A DNA stretch of 64,000 nt from Enterococcus gilvus ATCC BAA-350 (GCF_000407545.1 NZ_ASWH01000002.1:1-64000), one strand, 5' to 3'. Shown: positions 17,896 to 26,848, counted from the stretch's first letter. Numbers and translations: made by a program. Notes: a model not told the origin generated them from the letters alone.

Positions 17896-18861
17896 CTATA
17901 AAATTTCACGATATACCCGTTCAACATTCTTATGGAAAATCTGTTCACGCGCACTAGAAGAAACGCCTGCTGCACGTAACCCATCATCAAGTTTTTCAAT
18001 CGATCGGACATCGGGCAACTGAGGATTTTCTTCAATACCATCAAAATCGGTCCCTATTCCTACGCATTCAATGCCACCAACTTTGATAAAATGTTCGATA
18101 TGATGAACGATTCCTTCCACAAGGGACTGAGGGTTATCTGGTGATTGAATAAAGGATTCAAAAAAGTTTATGCCAATAACACCACCCCGAAGAGCGATGC
18201 CAGCGATCAATTCATCTGGTAAATTACGCGGATGATTGTGTATTGACCGTGCATTCGAATGACTGGCTACAAAAGGTTTCTTGGTGTATGTCAAAACATC
18301 CCGAACTAATTGGTCTGATCCGTGGGAGACATCGATGATCATTCCAAGTTCCTCCATGCGTTGTACAATGGCGATCCCTTGTTTTGTTAGTCCTTTTTGT
18401 TCAGAATCTAGTTTTTGTTGTTCATTGTCCCAGTAAATCGAATTAGGGAAGCCAATCTCATTCTTAAAATTCCAAGTGAGAGTTAACATTCGTACGCCCA
18501 AATCATAGAATTCCTGTAATCGATCTAATCGACCAGCAAGTGGCGCCCCCTCTTCCATAGTCAAAAGAGCACTTAAACGCTTCGCAGCGAGATTTTCTTC
18601 ATAGTCTTCAATAGTAGAAATCGGTTGAATCAAATCGGTATTTCTTTTCATTTCGGTGTAATAACAAGCAATCATCTCTCGACACACACGATAAGGATCG
18701 TCTACTTCATCTAAAGGAACAAACATCGCAAAGTTCTGCAATTTCGTTGGACTTTCCTTCATACGGAGCAGATCAATTTGAAAGTTATTTTCTCTTAGGT
18801 TAGTTCCTGAGGATTGGTATATTTTCATGATCGTATCACAATGCATATCAATGACGTTCAT
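17896..18861 (-). CDS. membrane-dipeptidase-like peptidase, M19 family
   Basis: The 321-residue metallopeptidase has the M19 (renal dipeptidase) metal ligands and motifs: IDMHCDTIMKI (HxD), TMEEGAPLAG (bridging Glu), IIDVSHGSD, PFVASHSNARSIHNHPRN and GIGTDFDGIEE. No signal peptide is seen, so it is probably cytosolic and may cleave D- or L-dipeptides from cell wall or diet. The ribosome binding site AAGGAG lies 6 nt before ATG 18861. Length is near the bacterial family norm. It is transcribed convergently with the broken dehydrogenase. Confidence 0.9.
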   Translation of the reverse strand: MNVIDMHCDTIMKIYQSSGTNLRENNFQIDLLRMKESPTKLQNFAMFVPLDEVDDPYRVCREMIACYYTEMKRNTDLIQPISTIEDYEENLAAKRLSALLTMEEGAPLAGRLDRLQEFYDLGVRMLTLTWNFKNEIGFPNSIYWDNEQQKLDSEQKGLTKQGIAIVQRMEELGMIIDVSHGSDQLVRDVLTYTKKPFVASHSNARSIHNHPRNLPDELIAGIALRGGVIGINFFESFIQSPDNPQSLVEGIVHHIEHFIKVGGIECVGIGTDFDGIEENPQLPDVRSIEKLDDGLRAAGVSSSAREQIFHKNVERVYREIL

Positions 18862-19363
18862 TTTTTCTCCTTAATGAAAAAGCCTCCTATAATAGTTGCC
18901 TTTTCTCCGTTTATTTTTATTCATTTGAAGCAGGGATCATTTGCAGCTGCAATGACAGTATATTGAAAAGATGATAACAAGTATACGGAATCAGAGTCAA
19001 TAGAAGAGCTGCTATTTACTGGAGGTTTTTAGCCATAAACGTTTTTATTCCAATACAAGAGCAGTGCAGTGCGTAGTTTATTTAAGCTTTTGATGTTTCG
19101 CAAATTTGTATTATCACTGAAGGGAGAGTCTGCGTACTTCTTGCTGTAAAAATGAGCAAACTAGCTAAAAGATATTGAGCATGATGCGTAGAATATAACC
19201 GAAGGCTCATCACTTTATTTTGTTCAGATGAACCAACCAGTCCGTCGAGCAACAGTGTAATTTTAAGGATTTTAAATATGACACTAACCAACCGTTAATG
19301 CTTTGTATCATGTGTTTTTGCTATCATATGATAACAAAATACTAATCATGGAAGGTTGCTTTT
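18862..19363. other. 500-bp stretch with no supported gene
   Basis: Only a weak minus-strand frame at 19082-19291 (69 codons, no ribosome binding site) is present. Codon use is not convincing and no strong structure was seen. It probably holds the promoter regions of the flanking divergent genes; ATAACAAAATAC at about 19330 sits before the next gene. Confidence 0.4.
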
Positions 19364-19669
19364 ATGTTACTTTTTTTCATTCGCTTAACTCCTTATTTTT
19401 TCGGTGTTCTATTACTCGTGTATTTTTTTAAATTGATTATTCCTCAAGGAAAGATTCGCAGCTTGAACTCAGAGCAAGAACTGAGATTGAGAGAGAAGTA
19501 CCCAGAAATGACGGAGAGTGACTTAAAAGCTCGTCGTTCTGAGATCAGTAGTTATTTATCTCACTACCTAATGAAAGGCTTCAAAAGATATATTTGGCTG
19601 AGTGCAGCGATTGGGGCGATTGTATTTTTGATAGCTGCGTTTGTCTTTTTGTTTATGATGGAGGGCTAA
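19364..19669 (+). CDS. small two-helix membrane protein
   Basis: The 101-residue protein has a membrane helix at residues 4-26, a charged middle (NSEQELRLREKYPEMTESDLKARRSEI) and a second helix at about 78-98. GGAAGG precedes the ATG. The gene starts 10 bp before another small membrane gene, so the two look like a pair, possibly a complex. No family was recognised. Confidence 0.65.
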   Translation: MLLFFIRLTPYFFGVLLLVYFFKLIIPQGKIRSLNSEQELRLREKYPEMTESDLKARRSEISSYLSHYLMKGFKRYIWLSAAIGAIVFLIAAFVFLFMMEG

Positions 19670-19678
19670 ATTTTTGGT

Positions 19679-19939
19679 GTGTTGTACGCATTTGTGTTCT
19701 ATTCAGCAGCGCTTTGTTATAAGTGTTATCCAAGCTACAAAGAACAAGCCGTTTTCTGGAAGGATTATTTAGAAAAAAATCCAGAAAATCCATTAAAAAT
19801 CGATCCAGCTCCCGAAGATCCTCAGACGATTATGAAGTCGCAAGCCAAATTGCCAAAGTATGCATTTGCCGTCGCAAACTGTGCCATTTGTCTGACGCTT
19901 GCACTGAAAATAATCTCGGACGGCTACATTTTTTTCTAA
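19679..19939 (+). CDS. small membrane protein, second of a pair
   Basis: The 86-residue protein starts at GTG 19679, with GGAGGG overlapping the end of the previous gene. N-terminal (1-20) and C-terminal (about 65-84) hydrophobic stretches flank a Pro-rich polar loop (NPENPLKIDPAPEDPQ). Its partner is probably the preceding 101-residue protein, judging by spacing. The function is unknown. Confidence 0.6.
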   Translation: MLYAFVFYSAALCYKCYPSYKEQAVFWKDYLEKNPENPLKIDPAPEDPQTIMKSQAKLPKYAFAVANCAICLTLALKIISDGYIFF

Positions 19940-20184
19940 TGAAAGGTAGAGATAAGACGACAGTAGACTAAAATTTCAGATCATAGGTAGTGAAAAAAAT
20001 CTACCTTCCGAAGTGCGGTACGTTTATCAAAAAAAGTGAGCTTTTTCTTTTGGTATAAACAAAGAACATAGGCAGGGAAATCTGATCATTGATCAAGATT
20101 TCTCTACCTTGTTTCTCTAAAAACCATTTGGATTTTTCGGATGTTATTCTTATTTTCAATTTTACGAAGAAGCTCATTGTTTGT

Positions 20185-20784
20185 TCAGTTTAGGTAGGGT
20201 AATAAGCTTTGAAAGAGCAGGGCGCTAGAGGCGGCACCTGGATCAATGTGTCCAATTGAACGTTCGCCCAAGTAAGAAGCCCGGCCTTTTTTTGCCTGCA
20301 TATCTTTGGTTTGTCCTTTGGCGGCTTCGATATTGTTTTTGGACAGATCAGAATGTTTTAACTGTTCTACGACAGGCTGCCAAACATCTACCATCGTCTT
20401 ATCGCCCGCCACTGCTTTGCCGCGTGCTTGAATCCCTGATAGTCCAGTCTCAAAAAGGTCTCCTAATTGCTTTTCGCTAGTAATTTCTGTGAGATCTTTT
20501 GAGGCTTTGGTTAGGTTCATAAAAGCGGAGCCATATAGTGGGCCAGAAGCACCGCCGACTTTTGAGATCAGCGCCATCGAAAGCACCTTGAAGGTCTCGG
20601 TGATCGTTTGTGGTTGTTTTGCTTCAAAGGCCTTTTGATATTCGCTCATCCCGCGATTCATATTGTTTCCGTGGTCGCCATCGCCGATTGGTGTGTCCAA
20701 TTCGCTAAGGTAATCTTTGTTTTTCTCGATGGCTTCAGTATAATCTGACAACCATGCTTGAATTTCTTTTACTGTTACTAACAT
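20185..20784 (-). CDS. dhaL: dihydroxyacetone kinase subunit DhaL
   Basis: The 199-residue ADP-binding subunit has the magnesium/ADP-binding signature TPIGDGDHGNNMNRG near residues 30-44 and GGASGPLYGSAF at about 76. GDKTMVDVWQP and RSIGHIDPGAASSALL complete the DhaL pattern. It holds ADP that is rephosphorylated by DhaM at the expense of PEP and passes phosphate to dihydroxyacetone bound by DhaK. It is the last gene of gldA-dhaM-dhaK-dhaL, with AGGAG before the ATG. Confidence 0.93.
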   Translation of the reverse strand: MLVTVKEIQAWLSDYTEAIEKNKDYLSELDTPIGDGDHGNNMNRGMSEYQKAFEAKQPQTITETFKVLSMALISKVGGASGPLYGSAFMNLTKASKDLTEITSEKQLGDLFETGLSGIQARGKAVAGDKTMVDVWQPVVEQLKHSDLSKNNIEAAKGQTKDMQAKKGRASYLGERSIGHIDPGAASSALLFQSLLPYLN

Positions 20785-20811
20785 TTTGCTTACTCCTTTA
20801 GCTGTGTTTTT

Positions 20812-21795
20812 TTACCAAGAGATTGTTGTGACGGAGCTGTTCAAAGCCTTTTGCCAGTTTTCATCAGCCAAGTCGATGAACGTCAACGATATTCCTTGCA
20901 TGTCAATCGAGGTCATGTAGTTTCCGACCTTGCGGAAAGCAACGTTGATTTTTTCTGCGTTCAGCAGATTCAAGACATCATGGATGAAGACGAATTGTTC
21001 CATCAAGGGTGTTCCGCCCATCCCATTGACCAAAATACCAAGTTTCTTTGGGCGTTGATCGTAGGTAGCGAGCAATTTGCTGACAAGTTCTTTCGCAAGT
21101 TCCTTTGAGGGTTGGAGTTTTTCGCGACGGTAACCGGGTTCACCATGAATGCCGACACCAAATTCGATCTCGTCATCCTCTAATGAAAACCCTGGTTTGC
21201 CAACTTCAGGTACTGTTGCTGCTTTTAATGCAACACCAATCGTCTTCGTCGCGGCAACGATGCGATCGCCCATTTCTTTCAATTCCGTCAAACTGGCACC
21301 GTTTTTTGCGGCGTTACCGAGTATTTTATGCACTAAAATGGTGCCGGCAACGCCACGTTTACCAGCCGTATAGGTACTATCTTCGACTGCGATGTCATCA
21401 TCAACGACGACGATCTCGGTAGGAATATCGCTCATTTCGGCTAAATCTTTTGCCATTTCAAAGTTCAAAATATCGCCAGTGTAATTTTTGACGATCAATA
21501 GGACACCTTGCCCTTGGTCTGCTTCTTTAATCGCAATCTCAATCTGATCGGGGGTAGGAGAAGTGAAGACATCCCCTAAAACAGCCGCACTCAACATGCC
21601 ATCGCCAACGAATCCTGCATGAGCGGGTTCATGGCCGCTTCCACCGCCAGAGACGAGACCGACTTGTTTAGCGGGCGCATTTTTCGCTACGACACGAGAA
21701 TCCTCCACGCGGTGAACCAGACTAGGGTAGCTATTGACGATGCCGATCAACATTTCTTCGATAATCTCTTTTGGCTCATTGATGATTTTTTTCAT
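20812..21795 (-). CDS. dhaK: dihydroxyacetone kinase subunit DhaK
   Basis: The 327-residue substrate-binding subunit carries LVSGGGSGHEPAHAGFVGDGML and, at about residue 217-222, GVGIHGEPGYRR, whose histidine forms the hemiaminal with dihydroxyacetone. I chose ATG 21795: the DhaM stop TAA lies one base before it, so translation is coupled. A longer frame to 21822 overlaps DhaM and has no ribosome binding site of its own. Function: phosphorylates dihydroxyacetone to DHAP with DhaL and DhaM. Confidence 0.93.
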   Translation of the reverse strand: MKKIINEPKEIIEEMLIGIVNSYPSLVHRVEDSRVVAKNAPAKQVGLVSGGGSGHEPAHAGFVGDGMLSAAVLGDVFTSPTPDQIEIAIKEADQGQGVLLIVKNYTGDILNFEMAKDLAEMSDIPTEIVVVDDDIAVEDSTYTAGKRGVAGTILVHKILGNAAKNGASLTELKEMGDRIVAATKTIGVALKAATVPEVGKPGFSLEDDEIEFGVGIHGEPGYRREKLQPSKELAKELVSKLLATYDQRPKKLGILVNGMGGTPLMEQFVFIHDVLNLLNAEKINVAFRKVGNYMTSIDMQGISLTFIDLADENWQKALNSSVTTISW

Positions 21796-21796
21796 A

Positions 21797-22195
21797 TTAT
21801 TCCCAACCTTTCCCAGGGGCATTTTTTGCTTCTATTAAAATATGCTCGATGTCGTCAGAGACGCTTGCAGTGATCCCGGCGGCGAAGGCACCTTCGACTA
21901 AAGGTGCATCGACGAGGATATATTTTGACTGTTGCTCGTCTTCTAACATATCGAAGGCCAATTCCGCACTTAAAACAGCACTGCCCAGATCAGAAAAAAC
22001 GAAAAAGGTATCCACTTCAGCCGCTTCATTGACAGTATCAACGATCTTAGCTGGATCACTGCCCAGCTCACCTTCCGAGGTTCCGCCTAAAGAGAAGATT
22101 TGAAGGGATTCGCTTTGAGCCATTTGTTCGATCATTTCCTTAATTCCGTCCGTGATTTTTAGGCTATGAGAAACCAATAGAATTGCTTTTTTCAT
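21797..22195 (-). CDS. dhaM: PTS-dependent dihydroxyacetone kinase phosphotransferase DhaM
   Basis: The 132-residue EIIA-Man-like protein has its phospho-histidine at position 10 (KAILLVSHSLKITDG). The remaining EIIA fold includes SLGGTSEGELGSDPAKIVDTV and FVFSDLGSAVLSAEL. It is the single-domain form, without the HPr and EI domains found in E. coli DhaM, as usual in Gram-positives. It relays phosphate from HPr to ADP on DhaL. It lies between gldA and dhaK, with AAAGGAG before the ATG. Confidence 0.92.
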   Translation of the reverse strand: MKKAILLVSHSLKITDGIKEMIEQMAQSESLQIFSLGGTSEGELGSDPAKIVDTVNEAAEVDTFFVFSDLGSAVLSAELAFDMLEDEQQSKYILVDAPLVEGAFAAGITASVSDDIEHILIEAKNAPGKGWE

Positions 22196-22230
22196 AAAAC
22201 TACTCCTTTATACATAAAATCCTCCATATA

Positions 22231-22270
22231 CATGATGGTGGTTTCACTAAAAAGCAAAACCACCATCATG
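22231..22270. other. perfect hairpin in the gldA-dhaM intergenic gap
   Basis: CATGATGGTGGTTT (22231-22244) is repeated in inverse at 22257-22270 with a 12-nt loop. It has no T-run in either direction, so it is more likely an mRNA stability or processing element within the operon than a terminator. That would allow unequal GldA and Dha levels (inference). Confidence 0.55.
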
Positions 22271-22294
22271 AAAAGTAAGGGGCGTTTCTGGTGG

Positions 22295-23428
22295 TTATTG
22301 ATGAAGATCCTTGTACGCTTGACCAATCCGATCAGCCACAATGATCGAATTAGCAACTTCTTCTTCCACGATCGGGAATGGCATAGAATGAATCGATTCT
22401 TCAGGGATCGAAGCAATTTTTGCGACTTTTAAAGCTTCTTCAAAGGTGATTGATTCTACCCCAAGATCCGCCAAAGTCAGCGGCAAGCCAACCGCGCTCA
22501 TGAAGTCCATTACGGCGTTGACTTCGGCTGTTTCAGCATCTTCCAAGACCAATTGAGCCAATGTCGCAAAGGCAACTTTTTCTCCGTGAAGGTAATGATG
22601 CGTTCCAGCAAGGACAGTCATCCCATTATGAATGGCATGAGCTGCGGCAAGGCCACCACTTTCAAACCCTAAACCAGAAAGTAAAATATTCGTTTCCACG
22701 ATCTTATTCAATGATTCTGTTACGAGATTTGCGTCACAAGCGATTTTGGCATTTAGGCCATCTTCTTGCAAATGTTCCCAGCAAAGTTTTGCCATAGCAA
22801 GTGCGGCATACGTTCCACTGGCGGATGGAGTCAAGCCTTCGCGTGAACCCATTGGTAAGCTGGCATTTACTTGGGAATAAGAATTATGGGTCGCACGTGC
22901 TTCAAAATAAGTGGATAAGGCGTCGCCCATCCCTGCCACAAGGAAACGAGTAGGGGCCTGTGCGATGACTTTCGTATCAACTAAGACGACGCTAGGACTT
23001 TGTTTGAAATAGGCATAATCATCAAAAGAGCCATCTGCATAGTAAAGAACAGCCGAATGGGAAGTTGGTGCGTCTTGCGCTGCGATCGTAGGGACGATGA
23101 TCAAGTGTTCACCTTCAGCGACAACCTTTGATGCATCGATCGCTTTTCCTCCGCCTAGACCGATAATGCAGTCGGTTTGTTTTTCTTCAGCGACCGCTTG
23201 CAGGCGTTTGGTTTCTTCACGGGTAACCTCACCGCTGAATCCGCCTTCAATAAATGAGATCCCAAATTTTTCTGCTGTCGCCTCAAGCTGTGGGCGAATC
23301 CGATCTACATCGTCAGGATTGGCGATTAATAAGGCGGACTTGCCAAAGGTGGTAACAAAATACCCTAAGTTTAGTAATTCATCTTCTCCTTGAACATACT
23401 TCGTTGGTAAAATTAGTGCTTTTCTCAT
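22295..23428 (-). CDS. gldA: glycerol dehydrogenase
   Basis: The 377-residue iron/zinc-type alcohol dehydrogenase has the NAD motif CIIGLGGGKAIDASK, the metal-ligand region FESGGLAAAHAIHNG and GTHHYLHGEKVAFATL. It oxidises glycerol to dihydroxyacetone, which the following Dha genes phosphorylate. I chose ATG 23428 because AAGGAGG lies 8 nt upstream; the frame extends to 23482 without support. The upstream region contains cre-like sites and the divergent PocR-AraC regulator. Confidence 0.93.
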   Translation of the reverse strand: MRKALILPTKYVQGEDELLNLGYFVTTFGKSALLIANPDDVDRIRPQLEATAEKFGISFIEGGFSGEVTREETKRLQAVAEEKQTDCIIGLGGGKAIDASKVVAEGEHLIIVPTIAAQDAPTSHSAVLYYADGSFDDYAYFKQSPSVVLVDTKVIAQAPTRFLVAGMGDALSTYFEARATHNSYSQVNASLPMGSREGLTPSASGTYAALAMAKLCWEHLQEDGLNAKIACDANLVTESLNKIVETNILLSGLGFESGGLAAAHAIHNGMTVLAGTHHYLHGEKVAFATLAQLVLEDAETAEVNAVMDFMSAVGLPLTLADLGVESITFEEALKVAKIASIPEESIHSMPFPIVEEEVANSIIVADRIGQAYKDLHQ

Positions 23429-23464
23429 GTGTGGTGCCTCCTTGTTTTTATTTACATGATTATC

Positions 23465-23513
23465 ATAAAGCGTTATCATCAAATAATCATTGAACTTTGT
23501 TACCGCTTTCTTT
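23465..23513. promoter_or_regulatory. cre-like sites in the gldA promoter region
   Basis: ATAAAGCGTTATCA (23465-23478) matches the CcpA cre consensus TGWAARCGYTWNCW at 12 of 14 positions in either orientation. A second, weaker one, AGAAAGCGGTAACA on the minus strand (about 23499-23512), also matches 12 of 14. They lie 40-85 bp before gldA. Carbon catabolite repression of glycerol use by CcpA is the expected meaning. Confidence 0.55.
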
Positions 23514-23598
23514 CATAATAAGATTGAATTATTTTATGAAATGGGACTATTTTGTATTTAATTGAAAAAGCTTTATAATGCATTCGAGGGGTGATCCT

Positions 23599-24615
23599 GT
23601 GGGAAAGACACAGTTTGATATTGAAGAAGTTTTAGATTTGGATAAATGGGAAGTCGTCGAGGAAAGCATTGCATCAGCGACACATTTAGCTATTATTTTA
23701 GTTGATTATCGCGGAAAACCCATTACTAAGCATAGTCAGGTCCAGCCGTTTTGCCAGTTCGTTCGCCAGCATCCACCGCTTTCATCGTACTGCGAAAAAT
23801 GCGACTCGCGCGGCGGACTAGAGGCAGTTCGAACTGGCCAGCCATTTATTTATCGCTGTCATTTCGATATTGTTGATATGGCGATTCCAATCATGATCGA
23901 CAACCGTTACGTGGGAGCGATTATGGCAGGAGAGATTTTGCTGGAAGAAGGCCAAGAAGACTTAGAACAAGTGTTGCAACTGGAAGATCAAGCATTTTTG
24001 AAAGCGTTTAAAAATGAACATCAAGCGTTAATTAGTCAGTACCCACGCTTTAGTAAAGAGAATTTGAAAAAATCGGCGGAAATGCTAGAAAAAATCAGTG
24101 AATACATCGTCACTGAAGCAATCAAAAAGGATTACTTGATCAAAGCGTACAAGCAAACCTTGCGTATTTCCAAGCGGAAAGAGCCGCTAAACGAGGAATT
24201 GTTAGACCTAGAATTTATTCAAAAAGATATCCAGCACTCAAAACTGGAAAATCGATTGCAAGAGGAGAACGGCATTTATTTAGCGAGAAACCAAATCTTG
24301 CAGCCTGCGATTGATCTTGTATTCGAAAATAAAGAACAGCATGTTGATCTCAACACTTTAGCTGCGATAACAAATATTTCGCCAAGCTATCTGAGTCGTT
24401 TATTGAAAGAGGAATTCGGGGAACCATTCAGTAAAATCTATGGGAAGCTCAAAGTACATTGGGCACAACAACTGCTCGAAACCACTGACTGGTCGATCAC
24501 GGAAATCAGTGATGCCTTGGGTTTTGTGGAACCTAGTTATTTTGTCCGCACCTTCAAAAAAATTTCGGGAATGACCCCACTGACTTATCGAAAGGAGAAA
24601 TTACGCAGGCAATAG
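23599..24615 (+). CDS. PocR-domain AraC-type regulator of glycerol/dha genes
   Basis: The 338-residue protein has an N-terminal PocR ligand-binding domain (residues 1 to about 170) with Cys-rich SSYCEKCDSRGGLEAV and RCHFDIVDMAIPI. The C-terminal AraC double HTH includes LAAITNISPSYLSRLLKEEFG and EISDALGFVEPSYFVRTFKKISGMTP. I chose GTG 23599 with GAGGGGTGAT upstream. The ATG at 23578 lies inside the TATAAT (23574-23579) of its own promoter. PocR domains bind short diols, so activation of the divergent gldA-dha operon by glycerol or dihydroxyacetone is likely. Confidence 0.88.
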   Translation: MGKTQFDIEEVLDLDKWEVVEESIASATHLAIILVDYRGKPITKHSQVQPFCQFVRQHPPLSSYCEKCDSRGGLEAVRTGQPFIYRCHFDIVDMAIPIMIDNRYVGAIMAGEILLEEGQEDLEQVLQLEDQAFLKAFKNEHQALISQYPRFSKENLKKSAEMLEKISEYIVTEAIKKDYLIKAYKQTLRISKRKEPLNEELLDLEFIQKDIQHSKLENRLQEENGIYLARNQILQPAIDLVFENKEQHVDLNTLAAITNISPSYLSRLLKEEFGEPFSKIYGKLKVHWAQQLLETTDWSITEISDALGFVEPSYFVRTFKKISGMTPLTYRKEKLRRQ

Positions 24616-24835
24616 CAATACAAAGGACCTCCGTTGGTAACCGCTATCCTGCTTCAGGAAAAGAACGTACTGGAAAATAATTTTTTCTAAAAGAAGCATA
24701 AATGCTTGTCCACTCTTCATAAAATAACGAATATACTGTTTTAACTTGTTTATCATCTGAATAAAAGCAAAACCCTATTGCGCAAGAGGTAACAATTACT
24801 CATAATAAGGGAAACGATGAAAAGCAGGTAGTAAA

Positions 24836-25888
24836 ATGAAACGACTTCTTCTCTTTTTCAGCTTTCTTATGATGGCCTTGATGATTGGCGGCAAGGTCCA
24901 TGCAGAGAACATTTATGTTGAAGACCACGCAAATGTCTTATCAGAACAGACCAAGGGAGAAATATACCAGTACAATCAAGCGTATAGGCAACTAGAAATT
25001 CAGCCGCAGTTGGCGGTAGTGACAGTAAAGAAACTGCCTGAAGGCGAAACGATTGAAAGTTATGCCAATCAGAAATTTCGAGAACTTGGTGTTGGGCATA
25101 AAGAACACGACTCGGGAATCATGTATATGATCGCGATAGAAGACCATCAGCAACGGATTGAAGTAGGCTACGGCTTAGAAGGCGATATTCCAGATGCATT
25201 GGCGGCCAATCTGATGACAGAAGAGTCTAAAGAAGATTTTCGAGCGGAAAACTATGATGCAGGGGTCCGACTTGTTGCATCGAATATTGATCAGGTCTTG
25301 AGAAAACAAAAAGCAATTGCCGACTTTCCAGACGCATCCAAATCGAGTTTTTCGCTGGAAAGCATTCGAACATTTATTGTAAATAATGCATTTAAGCTCT
25401 TGATTCTAGTGCTTGTGCTAAATAGTTTTTTTGGTAAAACCGTGCAAAAAATCTTTATCTATTGGAAAACCAAAAGAGACTATGCGAAAGAATTACGCAG
25501 TGTCTTATTAAGCAACAATTATCGGTATAAAAGTCCCTTCAACCAGCCTTTGATCAATAGTCAAGCACCGGAAGTAGTAGAAGCGAAAAAAGAGTTGCAA
25601 CAACAATATCAATTTTACCTTAGACCACAAAAACCTAGTTTTTATGATTTTACCTTTGCCTTTGGCGAGTTGACTTTGGGTGATCTTATCCATAATGATC
25701 GAGAAACGATGGAAGAATATTCGATCTATTATCATCATCAGCGTTTGTGGGAAACTCGTTCATCTGACAGCAGCGGAGGTTTCTGGGGCGGTGGAAGTTC
25801 CGGCGGCAGCGGCAGCTCAGGTTCTTCAGGCGGGGGTTCGTTTGGCGGCGGCTCATCCGGTGGTGGCGGAGCCAGTTCTGGTTGGTAA
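24836..25888 (+). CDS. TPM-domain protein with signal peptide and Gly/Ser-rich tail
   Basis: The 350-residue protein has a signal peptide (1-23, ends KVHA|E) and an extracellular TPM domain (about 25-160: EDHANVLSEQTKGEIYQYN, LGVGHKEHDSGIMYMIAIEDHQQRIEVGYGLEGDIPD). A transmembrane helix follows at about 180-200, then a cytosolic region. It ends in about 50 residues of Gly/Ser (GGGSSGGSG...GGASSGW), typical of YgcG-type proteins. The family role is unclear; membrane stress or photosystem-like repair roles have been proposed elsewhere. It stands alone, with a strong terminator after it. Confidence 0.85.
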   Translation: MKRLLLFFSFLMMALMIGGKVHAENIYVEDHANVLSEQTKGEIYQYNQAYRQLEIQPQLAVVTVKKLPEGETIESYANQKFRELGVGHKEHDSGIMYMIAIEDHQQRIEVGYGLEGDIPDALAANLMTEESKEDFRAENYDAGVRLVASNIDQVLRKQKAIADFPDASKSSFSLESIRTFIVNNAFKLLILVLVLNSFFGKTVQKIFIYWKTKRDYAKELRSVLLSNNYRYKSPFNQPLINSQAPEVVEAKKELQQQYQFYLRPQKPSFYDFTFAFGELTLGDLIHNDRETMEEYSIYYHHQRLWETRSSDSSGGFWGGGSSGGSGSSGSSGGGSFGGGSSGGGGASSGW

Positions 25889-25916
25889 AAGGACGGATCG
25901 TTTTAAAAAAATAGAT

Positions 25917-25976
25917 AAGGAATCCCTCCTTCTGAGCAGCATCAACTAAGCATCAGAAGGGGAGATTCCTTTTTTA
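25917..25976 (+). terminator. intrinsic terminator after TPM gene
   Basis: AAGGAATCCCTCCTTCTGA pairs with TCAGAAGGGGAGATTCCTT, followed by TTTTTT. The loop is about 17 nt. Confidence 0.85.
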
Positions 25977-26050
25977 TATTTTGAAAACTACCGCAGCAGC
26001 CAGGGATGATGATTCAAAATTTGGTCTAATTAAAAAGGAGGCGATAGAAT

Positions 26051-26240
26051 ATGACGTTCATTTCTACCGTCTACGTCTTTTCGGTCATTACCCTAAGACA
26101 AAGGCTTCGCCGGCAGCTAAGACATGGATTCGTTCGGGATTACTGACTTTACCAAAAAGATCGCTTGGATCGCCATTAAGGTCACTAACTTTTTTGCCAT
26201 TTTCTTAATGCTTGATCAAATAATTGGTTTCTTGCACTAA
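26051..26240 (+). other. two overlapping micro-ORFs behind a strong ribosome binding site
   Basis: AAAAAGGAGG (26032-26041) is followed 9 nt later by ATG 26051, opening a 31-codon ORF (MTFISTVYVFSVITLRQRLR...), hydrophobic then very basic, ending TGA 26144-26146. A second ORF from ATG 26124 to TAA 26240 gives 38 residues (MDSFGITDFTKKIAWIAIKV...) with an amphipathic or membrane helix. A bidirectional terminator lies at 26376. The layout resembles small membrane peptides or type I toxins, but no family match is claimed. Confidence 0.35.
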
Positions 26241-26375
26241 GATATTAAGAAAGAGACCTTTTCCACTCAATGTTCCGTCTCGAATGACACTAGAAAAATG
26301 TTATCGATTGTATAGATGATTATCGTGCGATTAGGCGTTACAATCGTGTTTGTCCTGAGAACTCTCTGGATCGAT

Positions 26376-26409
26376 AAAAAGAACAAGTGTAATTTATACG
26401 TGTTCTTTT
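26376..26409. terminator. bidirectional hairpin terminator
   Basis: AAAAAGAACAAGTGTA pairs with TACGTGTTCTTTT (one mismatch), A-rich and T-rich on either side. It separates the micro-ORF region from the DUF2187 gene. The stretch 26241-26375 shows no gene. Confidence 0.7.
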
Positions 26410-26524
26410 GAATTTTCTGACAATTATCGCTTCCTTCGTGCCGTAAAAGGGAACAAGAAAATTAAGTATTTTCTGGAGCGGTGGATCGTGTTACTATTGT
26501 GGCGCAAACTTAAGGGGGACTACG

Positions 26525-26761
26525 GTGAGAGTATCAGATTCAGTTGAGGTTGGGTTTACTTACGAATGTCATGCGGTCGGGATCAAGAACATTGTTGTTG
26601 GCGTGGTGGAGCAGCTTTATGGAAATACAGTAATGATCAATGTGCTTCGTTGCCATCAAAGCGACCGAGCTGCTGTGATCGAACGTCAGAACAAATTATT
26701 AGTAAGATACAAGAACATCTATACTTGCGGCGAAGCAGCAGAAGGTCAGGCTTGTTTCTAG
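26525..26761 (+). CDS. DUF2187-family protein
   Basis: The 78-residue protein starts at GTG 26525 behind AAGGGGG. The central block GIKNIVVGVVEQLYGNTVMINVL followed by VRYKNIYTC fits the small KOW-like DUF2187 proteins of lactic acid bacteria, with a slightly long, cysteine-containing C-terminus. It is cytosolic; function unknown. It stands between a terminator and the 103-residue unknown. Confidence 0.7.
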   Translation: MRVSDSVEVGFTYECHAVGIKNIVVGVVEQLYGNTVMINVLRCHQSDRAAVIERQNKLLVRYKNIYTCGEAAEGQACF

Positions 26762-26835
26762 AAAATCATGTGAATTATTTCTTTTGATAAAAAAACATTT
26801 TTTAATAACTAGCGTTCTAATTGATGTTTCAGAAT

Positions 26836-26848
26836 GATTATTATAATC
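26836..26848. promoter_or_regulatory. perfect 13-bp palindrome in promoter region
   Basis: GATTAT-T-ATAATC lies about 58 bp before ATG 26906, in an AT-rich promoter-like stretch (TTGATG at 26821, TATAAT at 26842). The arms are the reverse of a PerR-type box, so that regulator is not supported. It is an operator for an unknown repressor, or chance. Confidence 0.35.

Noticed and set aside
19082..19291. 69-codon minus-strand frame
   Set aside because: No ribosome binding site, unconvincing composition.
26836..26848. PerR or Fur box
   Set aside because: The arms are ATTAT/ATAAT, the inverse of the PerR pattern, and the length does not fit Fur.
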